The notes under the pieces: model-generated
The model's input: the letters and a program-made list of their open reading frames with translations, nothing else
Databases searched by the model: none
What the model was told of the DNA's origin: nothing
Shown here: positions 42,964-52,626 of the stretch, one piece after another
How positions within the stretch are numbered: the first letter of the stretch is position 1
Layout of the letters: every line of letters begins with the position of its first letter
Translations under genes and position numbers: made by a program
From: Prorocentrum cordatum
Lineage: Eukaryota; Sar; Dinophyceae; Prorocentrales; Prorocentraceae
Length of the DNA: 64,000 bases
Assembly (NCBI GenBank): GCA_963575745.1
Contig: CAUYUJ010018716.1
Coordinates: 1-64,000 of the forward strand
Direction: 5' to 3'

Positions 42964-43126
42964 CTCAAAACTTACTACTCATCATCCTCCACCTCCTCAT
43001 GTTCTCATGGGTCGTCATCGTCCTCTCATCGTTATCTGCCTTCTCCCTCCCTCCGCATCCCCCTCTTACTCCTCCCCTAGCTCGGTGGGTCTTGGGACTT
43101 TGTTAGCGATCACGGCCGATCAGAGG

Positions 43127-43405
43127 TTAAGGGTCGGGGTGCGAGGTGTAAGTGGGCCCCCCACCATAAGCTGTTAAGCAGGGCGCCAGTCTACCGCCCT
43201 GCTCCACGGTCAAGGGCAAGGTGGCGCCTGCAAGTTGGTTCAAGATCGGGTTAGCGGCAACGTTGCTGAACCACTGCTGGACATCGGCAAGGTAGCTGGC
43301 GTTCGCATTCGCAATCGACGCGGGCAGCGACGACGGCGCAGAAACACTGGCCCCAGCGGCCCTCGATTTCGCCTTACCCTTGGGCTGTCTGGCTTTGGGC
43401 GCCAT
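43127..43405 (-). CDS. Possible first exon of the methyltransferase-like gene (92 codons)
   Basis: MAPKARQPKGKAKSRAAGAS, then SYLADVQQWFSNVAANPILNQ and a short tail to a stop at 43127. Composition is coding-like until about TLPLTVEQ (near 43205), after which the text looks intronic, so an exon ending there (GAGCAG next to GGCGGTAG) is plausible. It lies just upstream, on the same strand, of the long frame beginning at 42963. Splicing is inferred. Confidence 0.45.
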   Translation of the reverse strand: MAPKARQPKGKAKSRAAGASVSAPSSLPASIANANASYLADVQQWFSNVAANPILNQLAGATLPLTVEQGGRLAPCLTAYGGGPTYTSHPDP

Positions 43406-43614
43406 CTGGTTCCAATCGGTGACCGAGTCGAAGCGTGGGCGTGCTGGGCGGGGCTCGAACAAAAAGAAGCTACTTACAGCTTTGATGTTGATGCTAGCGT
43501 TTTTAGTGTTTTTGATGGTGTTGGTGTTGATGTGCTCTGTTATCAAATTATTTTGCCACATGGGCAAGTGTTGTCGGAGCGCATCTTCGAACCAACCCTG
43601 CACTAAGTTAAGTT

Positions 43615-43900
43615 AAGAGTCGGGAGCTGGGAGGACAGTTAGTCCAAAAGCCACACACACACCGACTGAAATCGGAGGGGGGGAGGAGGAGGAGGAGGAG
43701 GAGGAGGAGGAGGAGGAGGAGGAGGAGGAGGAGGAGGAGGAGGAAGACGACTACGAAAAAAACCGTCGACCGTTTTTCCCAAACGACGACGACGACGACG
43801 ACCCGCCTCACGGCGGCTCACATGCCAGCAATGGCACGACGACGACGACGACGACGACGATTGCCCGAATAAAAACTCCACAACAACCGAAACTTTCAGA
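43615..43900. repeat. GGA tract and GAC repeats with AAAAACCGTCG hairpin
   Basis: (GGA)n at 43678-43745. CGAAAAAAACCGTCGACCGT at 43754-43773 continues TTTTCCC, a hairpin centred on CCGTCGACCG and flanked by GAC repeats (43787-43803, 43840-43862). A sister structure is at 47405-47510. Confidence 0.7.
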
Positions 43901-44015
43901 GGAGAAGGAGCGCCATGATCCAGGAGGGGGATACTTTCACTCACTCGCAAGGGGCAGCCCCATCACGCCCCGCAGTCTATCCTCCGTCGCTCACCCCATC
44001 GGGTGAGGTTACACC

Positions 44016-44262
44016 AAAGGTCGAATTACACGCATCGACCTTTGAGAAGACGGGGGTGGGGACTCCCGTCTTCTCACAGCTCGGTGACGTCACCGGGCTT
44101 TGAGCCAGAGGGGGTAAACGTGATCCAGGGGTCTGGGGGGGGCTGGGAGGGCGTTTACCCCCTCTGTCTCAAAGGTCGGCGTCTCGTACCCCCTCTGGCT
44201 CAAAGCTCGGTGACGTCGCCGGGCTTTGAGAAGACGGGGGTCCCCACCCCCGTCTTCTCAAA
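44016..44262. repeat. Cluster of four hairpins and two GGTGACGTC boxes
   Basis: AAAGGTCG/CGACCTTT (44019-44044). Imperfect TTTGAGAAGACGGG stem (44041-44076). TTTGAGCCAGAGGGGGTAAA stem (44099-44120 with 44152-44173). Perfect 17-bp stem TTTGAGAAGACGGGGGT with a CCCC loop (44225-44262). GCTCGGTGACGTCACCGGGC (44079) and its one-base variant (44205) lie between the hairpins. No open frame explains this. Confidence 0.8.
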
Positions 44263-44299
44263 GGTCGTTGGGCATTTCGGACGCTGAGCCCGACCCGAT

Positions 44300-44745
44300 C
44301 CCACGGGCTGCCCTCGAATCAAACAACAGACTAACTACCGCACGCGGGGCCCGAAGTGCGAGGCCGCGTGGTCCACCTTCAGCAGTTTCTCGAATAGCTC
44401 GGGGCCCGTGAACGCCCCCTTGTCGCCGCGAAGCTTGGCCTGGGGTGGCCACGTCTCACTGTGATTCTCACCCCTCGCCTTCTTTCCCTCCGTCCTGAGA
44501 AACTCATCCTCACCATTTTCCTCCTCCTCCTCCTACTCCTCCTCCGCCTCCTCCTCCTTCTCCTCCTCCTCCTCCTCCTCGTCATCATCCCACCCTCCGT
44601 CCCTCCATCCATTTCGTTTGTAACCCCACCCCTCATTATCATCATCTTTATCATTGATCCTTAGTCTCTTCTCCCCCCTCGAATGGGAGTAGGAGGAGGA
44701 GGAGGAGGAGGAGGAGGAGGATAAAAAAAAGAGGAGGAGGATATT
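44300..44745. other. Spacer with TCC and GGA tracts
   Basis: (TCC)n at 44518-44585 and (GGA)n at 44690-44720. The rest is unremarkable. Confidence 0.6.
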
Positions 44746-46939
44746 TCAGGGGAGGGGGTGTTGTTTGATAAAGTCCCGCCATGGGTCCTCGGCGTCCCTC
44801 TCGCTCTTGGTAACCAGCCCAATCACAGATATGCCAGTGTTCTTGATGCGCCTGCGTTCAGCTGAATATGAATCCGAATCATCGATCACAGAGAACTTGC
44901 ACCCACTGAAATCAACAAGTGCTAGCCTGAATATGTTTGCGATGTGCTCGTGGTGTGCTTTGAACCCGTCAGAGATAAAGAGCTTCCTGCGCTGGGCCAG
45001 CGCAGCATGATACTTGATACATATGGGAATACCGTTCCCAGTCAGTACCGCATGGTTGATCACGTGCCCACCGCGAAGAAACGCTGCCCACACATAAGGC
45101 GCCCTAACAGGTCGGGCACCAGGATCAGCAACAACAAATACAGAAGCCCTCCACGGATGCAACGTACGAGTCGATGACCATGAGGGGAACGATGCCGCAG
45201 ATGCATCCGAGTCTGTCCATGCAGCGCTGTACCTCAAGGCAGCTTTCGTCGGTAGGTCCCCACCCAAGCAAACCTCCAAGTTCCTGATGGCAGTTTTATC
45301 CCTCTTGATGACCCCGTCTGCAAGTTTTGCTACGCTCTCCTCTGCGAGCTTGCGGGTCTCCGCTGTGCCATGTAGAACTCCTTCGGACACAGCTTGCACC
45401 TCCCTCTTGGCCAACTTTTGTTTAGCAGACTGCATCTCCTTCTCGTGGTGGTCAGTCCAGCATGATGACAAGTCCATGTCGTCGAGTCTCTTCAACGCTT
45501 TCTGAAGCCCACCTGTCTCCATCGCGCCGTCTAAGGACCGACGGCGGGTTCTGATGAAGTGAGCCTCGCCTGACTCGGTGAGGACCTTCTTGGCGTGCCC
45601 TTTGTCCACCCTGGGGTCGCGTGCACCCTTCCCCGATGCCCTGGGAACGCCAAAACCAAAGCGAACCCATGCGTGCTGAGCTATGCGGCATAGCTCATCT
45701 GGGTCGTCTCGCTTGGCGTCGATCTTTACCTTCAAGTAGTTGAGCTCAAGCTGGGGATCAGCATTCTGACGATCGGACACGGCGACTTGTCCAACAGTAA
45801 ACCTTTGCTCGACCCCCGAGGTGGATGCACAAAAAGACAACCAGCGTTCAACCACGAATCGCAGCGATGAACATGGGTAGGAGTCCTGGACCTCTGCACG
45901 CTTGGTCTTCATGCGGTTCACGACCTGCACCCATGCAGCCTTGCTCGTGCATGCCTTATTCTGCATCTCGAGAACGGCTGCGTCTCGGTGCCTGATAAAC
46001 TCACTATGGAACTCGCCGAACTTCACGCCGCATGCCTTGGCCAAGCACTTGCACTGGGTGGTCACGTCTATCTCGCGATTGGCTCTCGCACCCCTGAGCG
46101 GCATCACATTGAACACCTCGAAAGCTCTTGCCACTTCGAAGTCAGGGAACTCAGCCATTATCTCTGCATGAGCCAGTCGCATCCATGCCCGCATGTGGCT
46201 TAAGCAATCAGCAATGTCAGCACCGCTGGGGGCAGCCAGCGCAAACGGTCCCGCTTAACACCCACACGAATGGCTCTTGCAGCATAGAAAGTACAGTCTT
46301 CGCATACCCAACCACGTTAAGGCACTGCCGTTTCTCACCAAAAAGAGCTTCGCACCGAACTAGAAATAATTCTATCTGCGAGCTCATGCCCGCCACGTCC
46401 ATTGCCTCTGAGTCGCAAAATCTGGTCAGTATGATGGCCTCGTCGGCCGCGTCTGCCATCGTGCCTGTCATGGGCAGGTGCTTCGGGGAAGCCGCGATCC
46501 AATCCAAGAGCTCCTTGGCGCGCTTCCCTTGGAAATCTGACCGCGAGACCGCAACGCGGACGAGGGGCTTCAAAATCGACGGGAAGAGGCGGACGGTCCG
46601 ACCCAATGGTTTCTGGAAGCTTTCGAATCTATGTCTGGCAGCCCTCAAGTTGCCTGCCTCTCTGCATCGAGGATCCTTCTCTCTCATGATGGTGCGAAGT
46701 TCGCTTCGGAGGTCCTCGCTATGCTGGATCATCTGCGCTGGGGGCGACCTGCCCATGGCGACGCGGGACGCCACCTCGAACAGGAATGGGCCCGCCTTCC
46801 ACGGGCGGCTCAGCAGCCTGACAACGGCAAACAAAAAGGAGGAGGAGGAGGAAGCGAAGGCGAGATCCACACCATCCCCCCCTCCGCCTCCCCCTATCGC
46901 CCTCATAACTGCACCCTGAGTTTAGCTCCTTATCCCTCC

Positions 46940-47760
46940 TCCGCCTTTTCCCCATTTTTCTTACCACTCTTCCCTCTCCTATAATGGGATATCGCTATCA
47001 TTCTTACCAGCTGTACTGATATCGCAACGTATCGTTATCTCAACCTTAGTCTTGCCCACTGTTCTCTCTCGTGCAAGCACTCTTAGCAGTTATCACATTA
47101 TGTTTCGAGTTGTATGTAAGATGTTGGTAATTCCACTATTGTTCGAAACCCTACTCGCACTCCTACCTCCATTCTCACGCGAACCCCGACGCATGTATCC
47201 ACGCAATTTCGACTACCCCGTTCTATTACTCCCACTCCTGCTCTTATCGCCTCCTCCTCGATCTCCTCCTCCTCCTCCTCCTCCTCCTTCTCCTTCTCCT
47301 CACCCTTATCCTCCTCCTCCTCCTCCTCCTCCTCCTCCTTCTCCTTCTCCTCCTCCTCCTCCTCCTCCTCCTCCTCCTCCTCCTCCTCCGACCCTGCTTA
47401 TTTTCCTCGACGTCGTCGTCGTCGTCGTCGTAGTCGTCGTCGTCGCGCGGGAAAAAACCGTCGGCGTTTTTTCCCCACGCGACGACGACGACGACGACGT
47501 CGTCGTCGTCTCTTACGCTTGCTCTTGCTGGCCCTCTTAGAACGTAGTTGAGGTCTCTAGAGGGGGGCGCTGCATGTTTTCAATCGCTGGTACCGTGAGT
47601 TAAACCCCAACTGTTGCTGACTAGCAAGGCCTGCCACGCACGCCCTGCACTGCATTCACTCCCTAAGACAGCCATGGAACCGACCGACCACTACGCAGTA
47701 GCGAAGTAGGTTTGGGAACTCACCATGGACTCGGCTTTGCTCTGGACTCCGCTGCGCACC
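46940..47760. repeat. Spacer with TCC tract and GTC/GAC long hairpin
   Basis: (TCC)n at 47245-47392. At 47405-47510, GTC repeats, GGGAAAAAAC, CGTCGGC, GTTTTTTCCC and GAC repeats form a hairpin with arms of about 40 bp. The remaining 46940-47240 and 47520-47760 show no gene. Confidence 0.75.
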
Positions 47761-47761
47761 A

Positions 47762-48640
47762 TCAGTCGCTCCTGGTCTCCACATGGTAACGGACGCTGTA
47801 GATCACACGCGTGCTGTCGACAGGCACATGCGAAGCCAGCAGCTGACGGAGCACGATGCCGATCGTCGGCGGCATGTCGCTGAGGTTTTTGTAGACGTTT
47901 GTCGTAGTCACCGCCCCACGGGAGGTGGACGTCGAGCCCACCGCTTCCTTGAGCAGCCTGGCCTCCTTCTGCTCGCGCTCCTCACGCGCCTCCTCATAGG
48001 CGCGCTTAGCTCCCGAAGGCGGCGTGGTTGCTGGCGTAGGCGTAGCTGGCGTGGCTGGCGCTACCTGAGACGGCGTAGTTGCATCCGCTTTCGGGCAATC
48101 CGCTGCTGGCGTAGCTGCCGTGACCGTCGGAGGCGGCGTTGGCGGAGTCGTTGCCGTCGCTGGGGTCGAAGTAGCTGCCGTCGGAGGCGCTGCCGTAGCT
48201 GCCGTCGGAGGCGCTGCCGTAGGTGCCGTCGGAGGCGTAGCTGCCGTCGGAGGCGCTGCCGTAGCTGCCGTCGGAGTCGTCGCTGTCGCTGGGGTCGAAG
48301 TAGCTGCTGACGACGGCTTTGCCGACGGGCGCGGACGAGGGATCATCCTGTCGTCGCCGGTCTTCGCTACATCAGAACCTTGCGCCCCGTCATCACCACC
48401 TTTGAGGTCGACGATGATGCGCTTCTGCGGCGCGGGGCTAGTGAGCTTGGGAAGCCACGGCGAAGGCTTGATGACCTTCTCGTCGTTCGACGCGACGTCG
48501 TTCTTCTCGAGCCCCGATGCCAAGTCCAGATCCGCTGCCAAAGTCGGCCCCTCTATCTGCCGTCGATGCAAGGCGTCCAACTCGCCCAGGCTGTCACACA
48601 ACATGCTGTCGCTGGGACCGAACTGAGACTGGGATGTCAT
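47762..48640 (-). CDS. Ala/Thr/Pro-repeat protein, 292 aa, inserted in the transposase-like gene
   Basis: ATG 48640 (MTSQSQFGPSDSMLCDSLGE) lies 30 nt after a DinoSL relict. Residues 1-110 are mixed and acidic-basic. About 110-210 is a low-complexity region of ATAAPPTAATPPT type, encoded by a 24-bp-like minisatellite (about 48040-48310). The C-terminal 80 residues contain a charged helix (KRAYEEAREEREQKEARLLK) and a non-repetitive end (DMPPTIGIVLRQLLASHVPV). I see no known domain. Its position inside the disrupted gene and its own leader relict suggest insertion as a retroposed mRNA. It is intact over its length and may be expressed. Confidence 0.55.
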   Translation of the reverse strand: MTSQSQFGPSDSMLCDSLGELDALHRRQIEGPTLAADLDLASGLEKNDVASNDEKVIKPSPWLPKLTSPAPQKRIIVDLKGGDDGAQGSDVAKTGDDRMIPRPRPSAKPSSAATSTPATATTPTAATAAPPTAATPPTAPTAAPPTAATAAPPTAATSTPATATTPPTPPPTVTAATPAADCPKADATTPSQVAPATPATPTPATTPPSGAKRAYEEAREEREQKEARLLKEAVGSTSTSRGAVTTTNVYKNLSDMPPTIGIVLRQLLASHVPVDSTRVIYSVRYHVETRSD

Positions 48641-48669
48641 CTTCGAGCTGGAGTCGGAAGCTCGCGCAG

Positions 48670-48692
48670 CTTGAGCCGAAATATGGATAAGG
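48670..48692 (-). other. Spliced-leader relict upstream of 48640
   Basis: On the minus strand CCTTATCCATATTTCGGCTC continues AAG. It matches DinoSL with two extra bases and a few changes, and the 3-prime GGCTCAAG is exact. It lies 30 nt before the ATG at 48640. Confidence 0.6.
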
Positions 48693-48794
48693 AAATTTAC
48701 GAGTGTTATTCGTCGGAGCCCGATCCATCAGGGAGCACGGGATTTGGCGCTGAGCTAAGCTATGCCGTGCAACGATCATCCTGAGTTGTTCGTG

Positions 48795-49030
48795 CCCTTT
48801 GACGTGCACGCTGAGCTAAGCTATACTACCACGTGCAACGATTATCTTGAGCACGCCAAGCTAAGCTGTACCACTGACTTGTGTAACGTTTTTTTGAACG
48901 CATTTTGTGGGGGGGCTAAGCTAAGCTATAATACCATGTGCAACGGTTACCTTGAGCACGCTAAGCTAAGCTAAGCTGCATCACCGACGTCGTTTTAGTG
49001 AACGCATTTTGTGTGCGTGTGCGGGGGGGG
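48795..49030. repeat. GAGCTAAGCTATAC tandem repeat
   Basis: About two and a half units of roughly 120 bp with GCTAAGCTATA, CATGTGCAACG(G/A)TTA, CTTGAGCACGC and GAACGCATTTTGTG. The block ends in a poly-G run (49023-49036). Confidence 0.7.
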
Positions 49031-49039
49031 GGGGGGAAT

Positions 49040-49396
49040 AATATGAGGAGGGGGACGGGCGGACGGACACCCAAGAGGAGGAGTGGGAGATGACACGCGT
49101 GTGGAGACAAAAAATATTAGCACAGACGCAAAACAGGATTCGCTATTGCAAGCGTGGACGCTTAGAACTTTCCTGCCGTCCTCCTTTTCCTCCCGATTTC
49201 TCCATCCATCCCCCCCTGCCTTTCTCGCCCTTACCATGTTATTCCTCCATGCTTCTGTGGAGCGCCCCCTATCCCATACCCGCATATCCTCATGGAGCTG
49301 CTCATCATCAGCATCCTCCGTATCTTCGCCATCACCCTCCTCGCCCTAGATTTTCATACTCGCCGTCATCATATGGCTTCCCTCAACATCTAAAGT
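49040..49396. other. Spacer
   Basis: No recognisable gene. It is part of the 2.6-kb interruption in the transposase-like gene. Confidence 0.4.
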
Positions 49397-50310
49397 TCAC
49401 GTGAGAAAAGAGACCGTGCGCCTGCGTGCCCCAAGGCACTTGTCACGAAGCACGATCTGCAAATTCGGCGTCAACGTGTCCATCAGGATCTGAATGGGCC
49501 TGCGCATAAGTTCAGCACCCAACACTTCGTCAGCAGCAGCGTCAACGGTAACCATATGAATACGACGTCGTACAGTGTTGTCTAAACCAGGAACGTGTTC
49601 TTCGTTTCTTGAACCGATGTACGTTGTAGAAAACTCTGTTATTATCTGTTGCGTAGCTTTCGCGATGCCCTCACCACCGGGGGCAGGATTCACAGCCATG
49701 CCAAGCATTCCAGATCGAACTTTGAGGTCAGCGTGCAACAAATCTGCAAACCAGACGGCTCTTGCGAGCATCTCGCATTAATGATATCGACTTAACTGTT
49801 CTGAAGAATGATTGGTCTTTTCGCTTCGAGGCTTCGCCTAAGCAGGTAACCATTTTTCGTAGCTTCCCACTGGATCCAACTTTCTCCAAACCTTGATGGA
49901 CTGAGCAATTTTGGAATAGAATATGGTCAAGAGCACGACGAAACTCACGAACAGGTGGTGCAAAAGGATGGGCTCCGCCAGTATTTCTTAGATAGTAGGA
50001 AACAGCTCTTCGGTGGAATCTACTTTTAGCGTGCCGACGTAAGTGCCCAATCTGCAAACCAGCCGAGACCACGCCATCAACATATTGCTCGATATGAGGC
50101 GGGGGCTCACTTCCGTGTATCTTAGCAGCTGCCGCCGCACACACGCGACAGCCAATGCCCCAACGCCCACATGTCCGTGTCCCCGCACTTATCCAAGTTC
50201 CAAGAGAATCGTTCTCACTGCTGGTTCTCCCCCAAGAAGACGAACGCCATTTCTGTTTGTTGCGAGTCCAAACTTGTTTTGCTGAAATTCGGGGGCCGCG
50301 TGGCGTAGTC

Positions 50311-50331
50311 CTTGAGCCAAAACGGCTCGTG
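50311..50331 (-). other. Spliced-leader relict upstream of the transposase-like gene
   Basis: On the minus strand, GAGCCGTTTTGGCTCAAG (50311-50328) differs from the DinoSL 3-prime end at only two positions. The first coding-like segment starts about 167 nt downstream, which supports an mRNA-derived origin of this gene copy. Confidence 0.7.
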
Positions 50332-50834
50332 GAACTTCCGACGTAAGTCCGCCGACCCCTCGCTGGGCCACCCGGAATTGCTGCCGTATTTCAAGGGGGT
50401 CGCCACGGTTGGATTCCTTTCGAAACTCGGGTCAAAACGCACCGTTCTTTGCACATATTGCATATCATGTCGCACCAGCCTTATCGTTTGACGTCTAAGC
50501 TAAGAAAGTGTGTACGACTTGATTGTTTCGTCGTGTTGAACATATCTAGGGCGTGACTGATTTGGTAAGTTCGTTGATCTCACAATCGGGCCCACTATCG
50601 ATGCCACGATCGATCTCACTATCGGTCTAACTATCGATCTCACCATCGATCTCATTATCGGGACACCTAGCATCCCCCTCCTAGGGTCCCCCAGTGCTCC
50701 CCCCCCCCCCCCCTTAGGCCCCCCTCCTCCCCCTGATGTTGACCCCGCCAATTTTAATTTGATAACTTGTAACCCCGTCTCCCCTTCCCCCCCTATGTTG
50801 GCCCCCCCAATCATAGACCCCCGCCCCCGCAAAG
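50332..50834. repeat. Spacer with ATCGATCTCACTATCG repeats
   Basis: Six to seven degenerate copies of ATCGATCTCACTATCG at 50570-50665, then a C run (50699-50713) and C-rich sequence. No gene. Confidence 0.65.
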
Positions 50835-51855
50835 CGAGGGCAAGGCGGGGGCCCCGGCCACGGGGAGGGCGGCCTCGGCCACGGGGGGGGTGGCCCCGGC
50901 CACGGGGGGGGTGGCCCCGGCCACGGGGGGGGCGGGCCCGGCGGGTGTGGGCGGCCCCGGCACGGGGGGGTGGGCCCCGGCCACGGGGGGGGTGGCCCCG
51001 GCCAGGGGGGGGGGTGGGGGGGGGGGGGCCGGCCACGTGGAGGGTGGCCCCGGCACGGGAGGGGTGGCCCCGGCCACGGGGGGGGTGGCCCCGGCCCACG
51101 GGGGGGGGCGGCCCGGCCACGGGGGGGGGTGGCCCCGGCCACGGGGGGGTGGCCCCGGCACGGGGGGGGGTGGCCCCGGCCACGGGGGGGGTGGCCCCAG
51201 AGGGGTGGCCCCGGCACGGGGGGGGTAGCCCGCGGCCACGGGGGGGGTGGCGGCCAGGTGGCCCGGCCACGGGGGGTGGCCCCGGCCACGGGGGGGGTGG
51301 CGGCACGGGGGGGCGGCGCCACGGGGGGGGGGGCCCGGCCACGGGGGGAGGGGGTGGCCCCGGCCACGGGTGAGGGGGTGCCCCGGCCACGGGGGGGGGG
51401 GGTGGCCCCCGGCCACGGGGGCGGGGGGGCGGCCCACGGGGGGGGTGGCCCCGGCCACGGGGGGGGGTGGCCCGGCCACGGGAAAAGGTGGCCCGGCCAC
51501 GCGGGGGGTGGCCCCGGCCACGGGGGAGGTGGCACCGGCCACGGGGGGGTGGCCCCGGCCACGGGGGGGTGGCCCCGGCCACGGGAAGGGTGGCCCCGGC
51601 CACGGGGGGGGTGGCCGCGGCCACGGAAGAGGGTGGCCCCGGCCACGGGGGGGGAGGCCCCGGCCACGGGGAGGGTGGCCCCGGCCACGGGGGGCGCGGC
51701 CCCGGCCACGGGGGGGGTGGCCCCGGCCACGGGGAGGGTGGCCGGGGCCACGGGAGGGGTGGCCCCGGCCACGGGAGGGGTGGCCCCGGCCACGGGGGGG
51801 GCGGCCCCGGCCACGGGGGGGGTGGCCCCGGCCACGGGGGGGGTGGCGGGTAGAC
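50835..51855. repeat. 1-kb GGCCACGGGGGGGGTGGCCCC array
   Basis: About fifty 18-21-bp units of GGCCACGGGGGGGTGGCCCC, each itself a GGCCAC...GTGGCC inverted repeat around a G run. It has very high G-quadruplex and hairpin potential. Long Pro/Gly frames on both strands are artefacts. The left flank is the inverted counterpart of 37520-37600. Confidence 0.9.
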
Positions 51856-52310
51856 TGCTGGTGGGGTGCTTTGACCGTCGGGTGGGTGTAAGTGCGGTAA
51901 GAGCGTGGTATATCCGATGAAATCGTTTCAACGAAGATGCATGTAGGTTCATGCTAGTTGACCTCGCATGTTCAACATGCATAAAATATCGAACTTAGCA
52001 TTCATCTACTTAACGTTTTGTTAGATACGTATCTTCGACAACATGCCATACATACTACTCACAGAACCATCCATCTTATTAACTGAGCTATCGGGTACCA
52101 CTGCCAAGATATAACGACACATACACCTCAACATATCCAACTTAGTAGCTAAGCCAGCTAAGCCGATGTGGGCTGTCCGATTCGGTTAACCCGAAAGTTG
52201 CATAACTTTCTATGTGGTTCCATGTTTGTTCTTGATATTGCTATGTCTCGGGGAAAAACAACCAACAAAAAAACGTTTTAACAACTGCAACACGGCAGTT
52301 TTTCAGGACG
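51856..52310. other. AT-richer spacer without gene
   Basis: Clearly lower GC than the surroundings. Short stop-rich frames only. I see no motif. Confidence 0.5.
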
Positions 52311-52626
52311 AGGCGCCGCAGGTCGACGCGCCGAGCCGCCCTCAGGACGCCTGCGGGGCGCGGAGGGGAAGGGGGGGGGAGGGAGAGGGGGGGGATCAAC
52401 TATTCTTCAAACTGCCTCCACTCGGCGGCCATCACCGCCTCCCCTCTCCTCTCCTCGTTGTCGGCGGCCAGCCCGCCCCCGCTCCCTCCTGCCGCCTTCC
52501 CCCCCCGAGCCCGCCTTCCTTCTTCGGCGGCATGTCCGCCCCTCCCCCCTGCACCTCCCTATCGAAGGGCGGCGCGTCCGCCAGCGGCATATCCGCTCTC
52601 GCATGCGCTCGTTTGTTTCCTTTTCA
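52311..52626. repeat. Spacer with GGCGG-N5-CCGCC palindromes
   Basis: GGCGGCATGTCCGCC (52526-52540) and GGCGGCGCGTCCGCC (52568-52582), plus looser relatives at 52430-52470 and AGCGGCATATCCGCT at 52584. These open a series that runs to 62.6 kb. Confidence 0.7.

Larger units (their letters stand above)
44746..50144 (-). pseudogene. Transposase-like multicopy gene, broken and interrupted
   Basis: Four segments read in order on the minus strand: 50144-49731 (FRRALDHILFQNCSVHQGLE, CLGEASKRKDQSFFRTV), 49735-49417 (VRSGMLGMAVNPAPGGEGIA, TVDAAADEVLGAELM, TPNLQIVLRDKCLGARRR), 46840-46245 (LSRPWKAGPFLFEVASRVAM, FCDSEAMDVAGMSSQIELFL) and 46245-44746 (PFALAAPSGADIADCLSHMR, FCASTSGVEQRFTVGQVAVS, HPWRASVFVVADP). 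The FCASTSGVEQRFT segment resembles the hAT-type dimerisation region (TS..VE..FS). Lesions: a frame change near 49731, a one-base shift near 46245 and a 2.6-kb interruption (about 46840-49417) that holds another ORF and repeats. A DinoSL relict lies 167 nt upstream. I recall similar proteins as large dinoflagellate families, probably mobile. No catalytic triad was assigned. Confidence 0.6.

Noticed and set aside
50500-51982. Proline/tryptophan- and glycine-rich proteins of 240-420 codons
   Set aside because: Pure translation of the GGCCAC-G-run array; no unique sequence and no codon bias.
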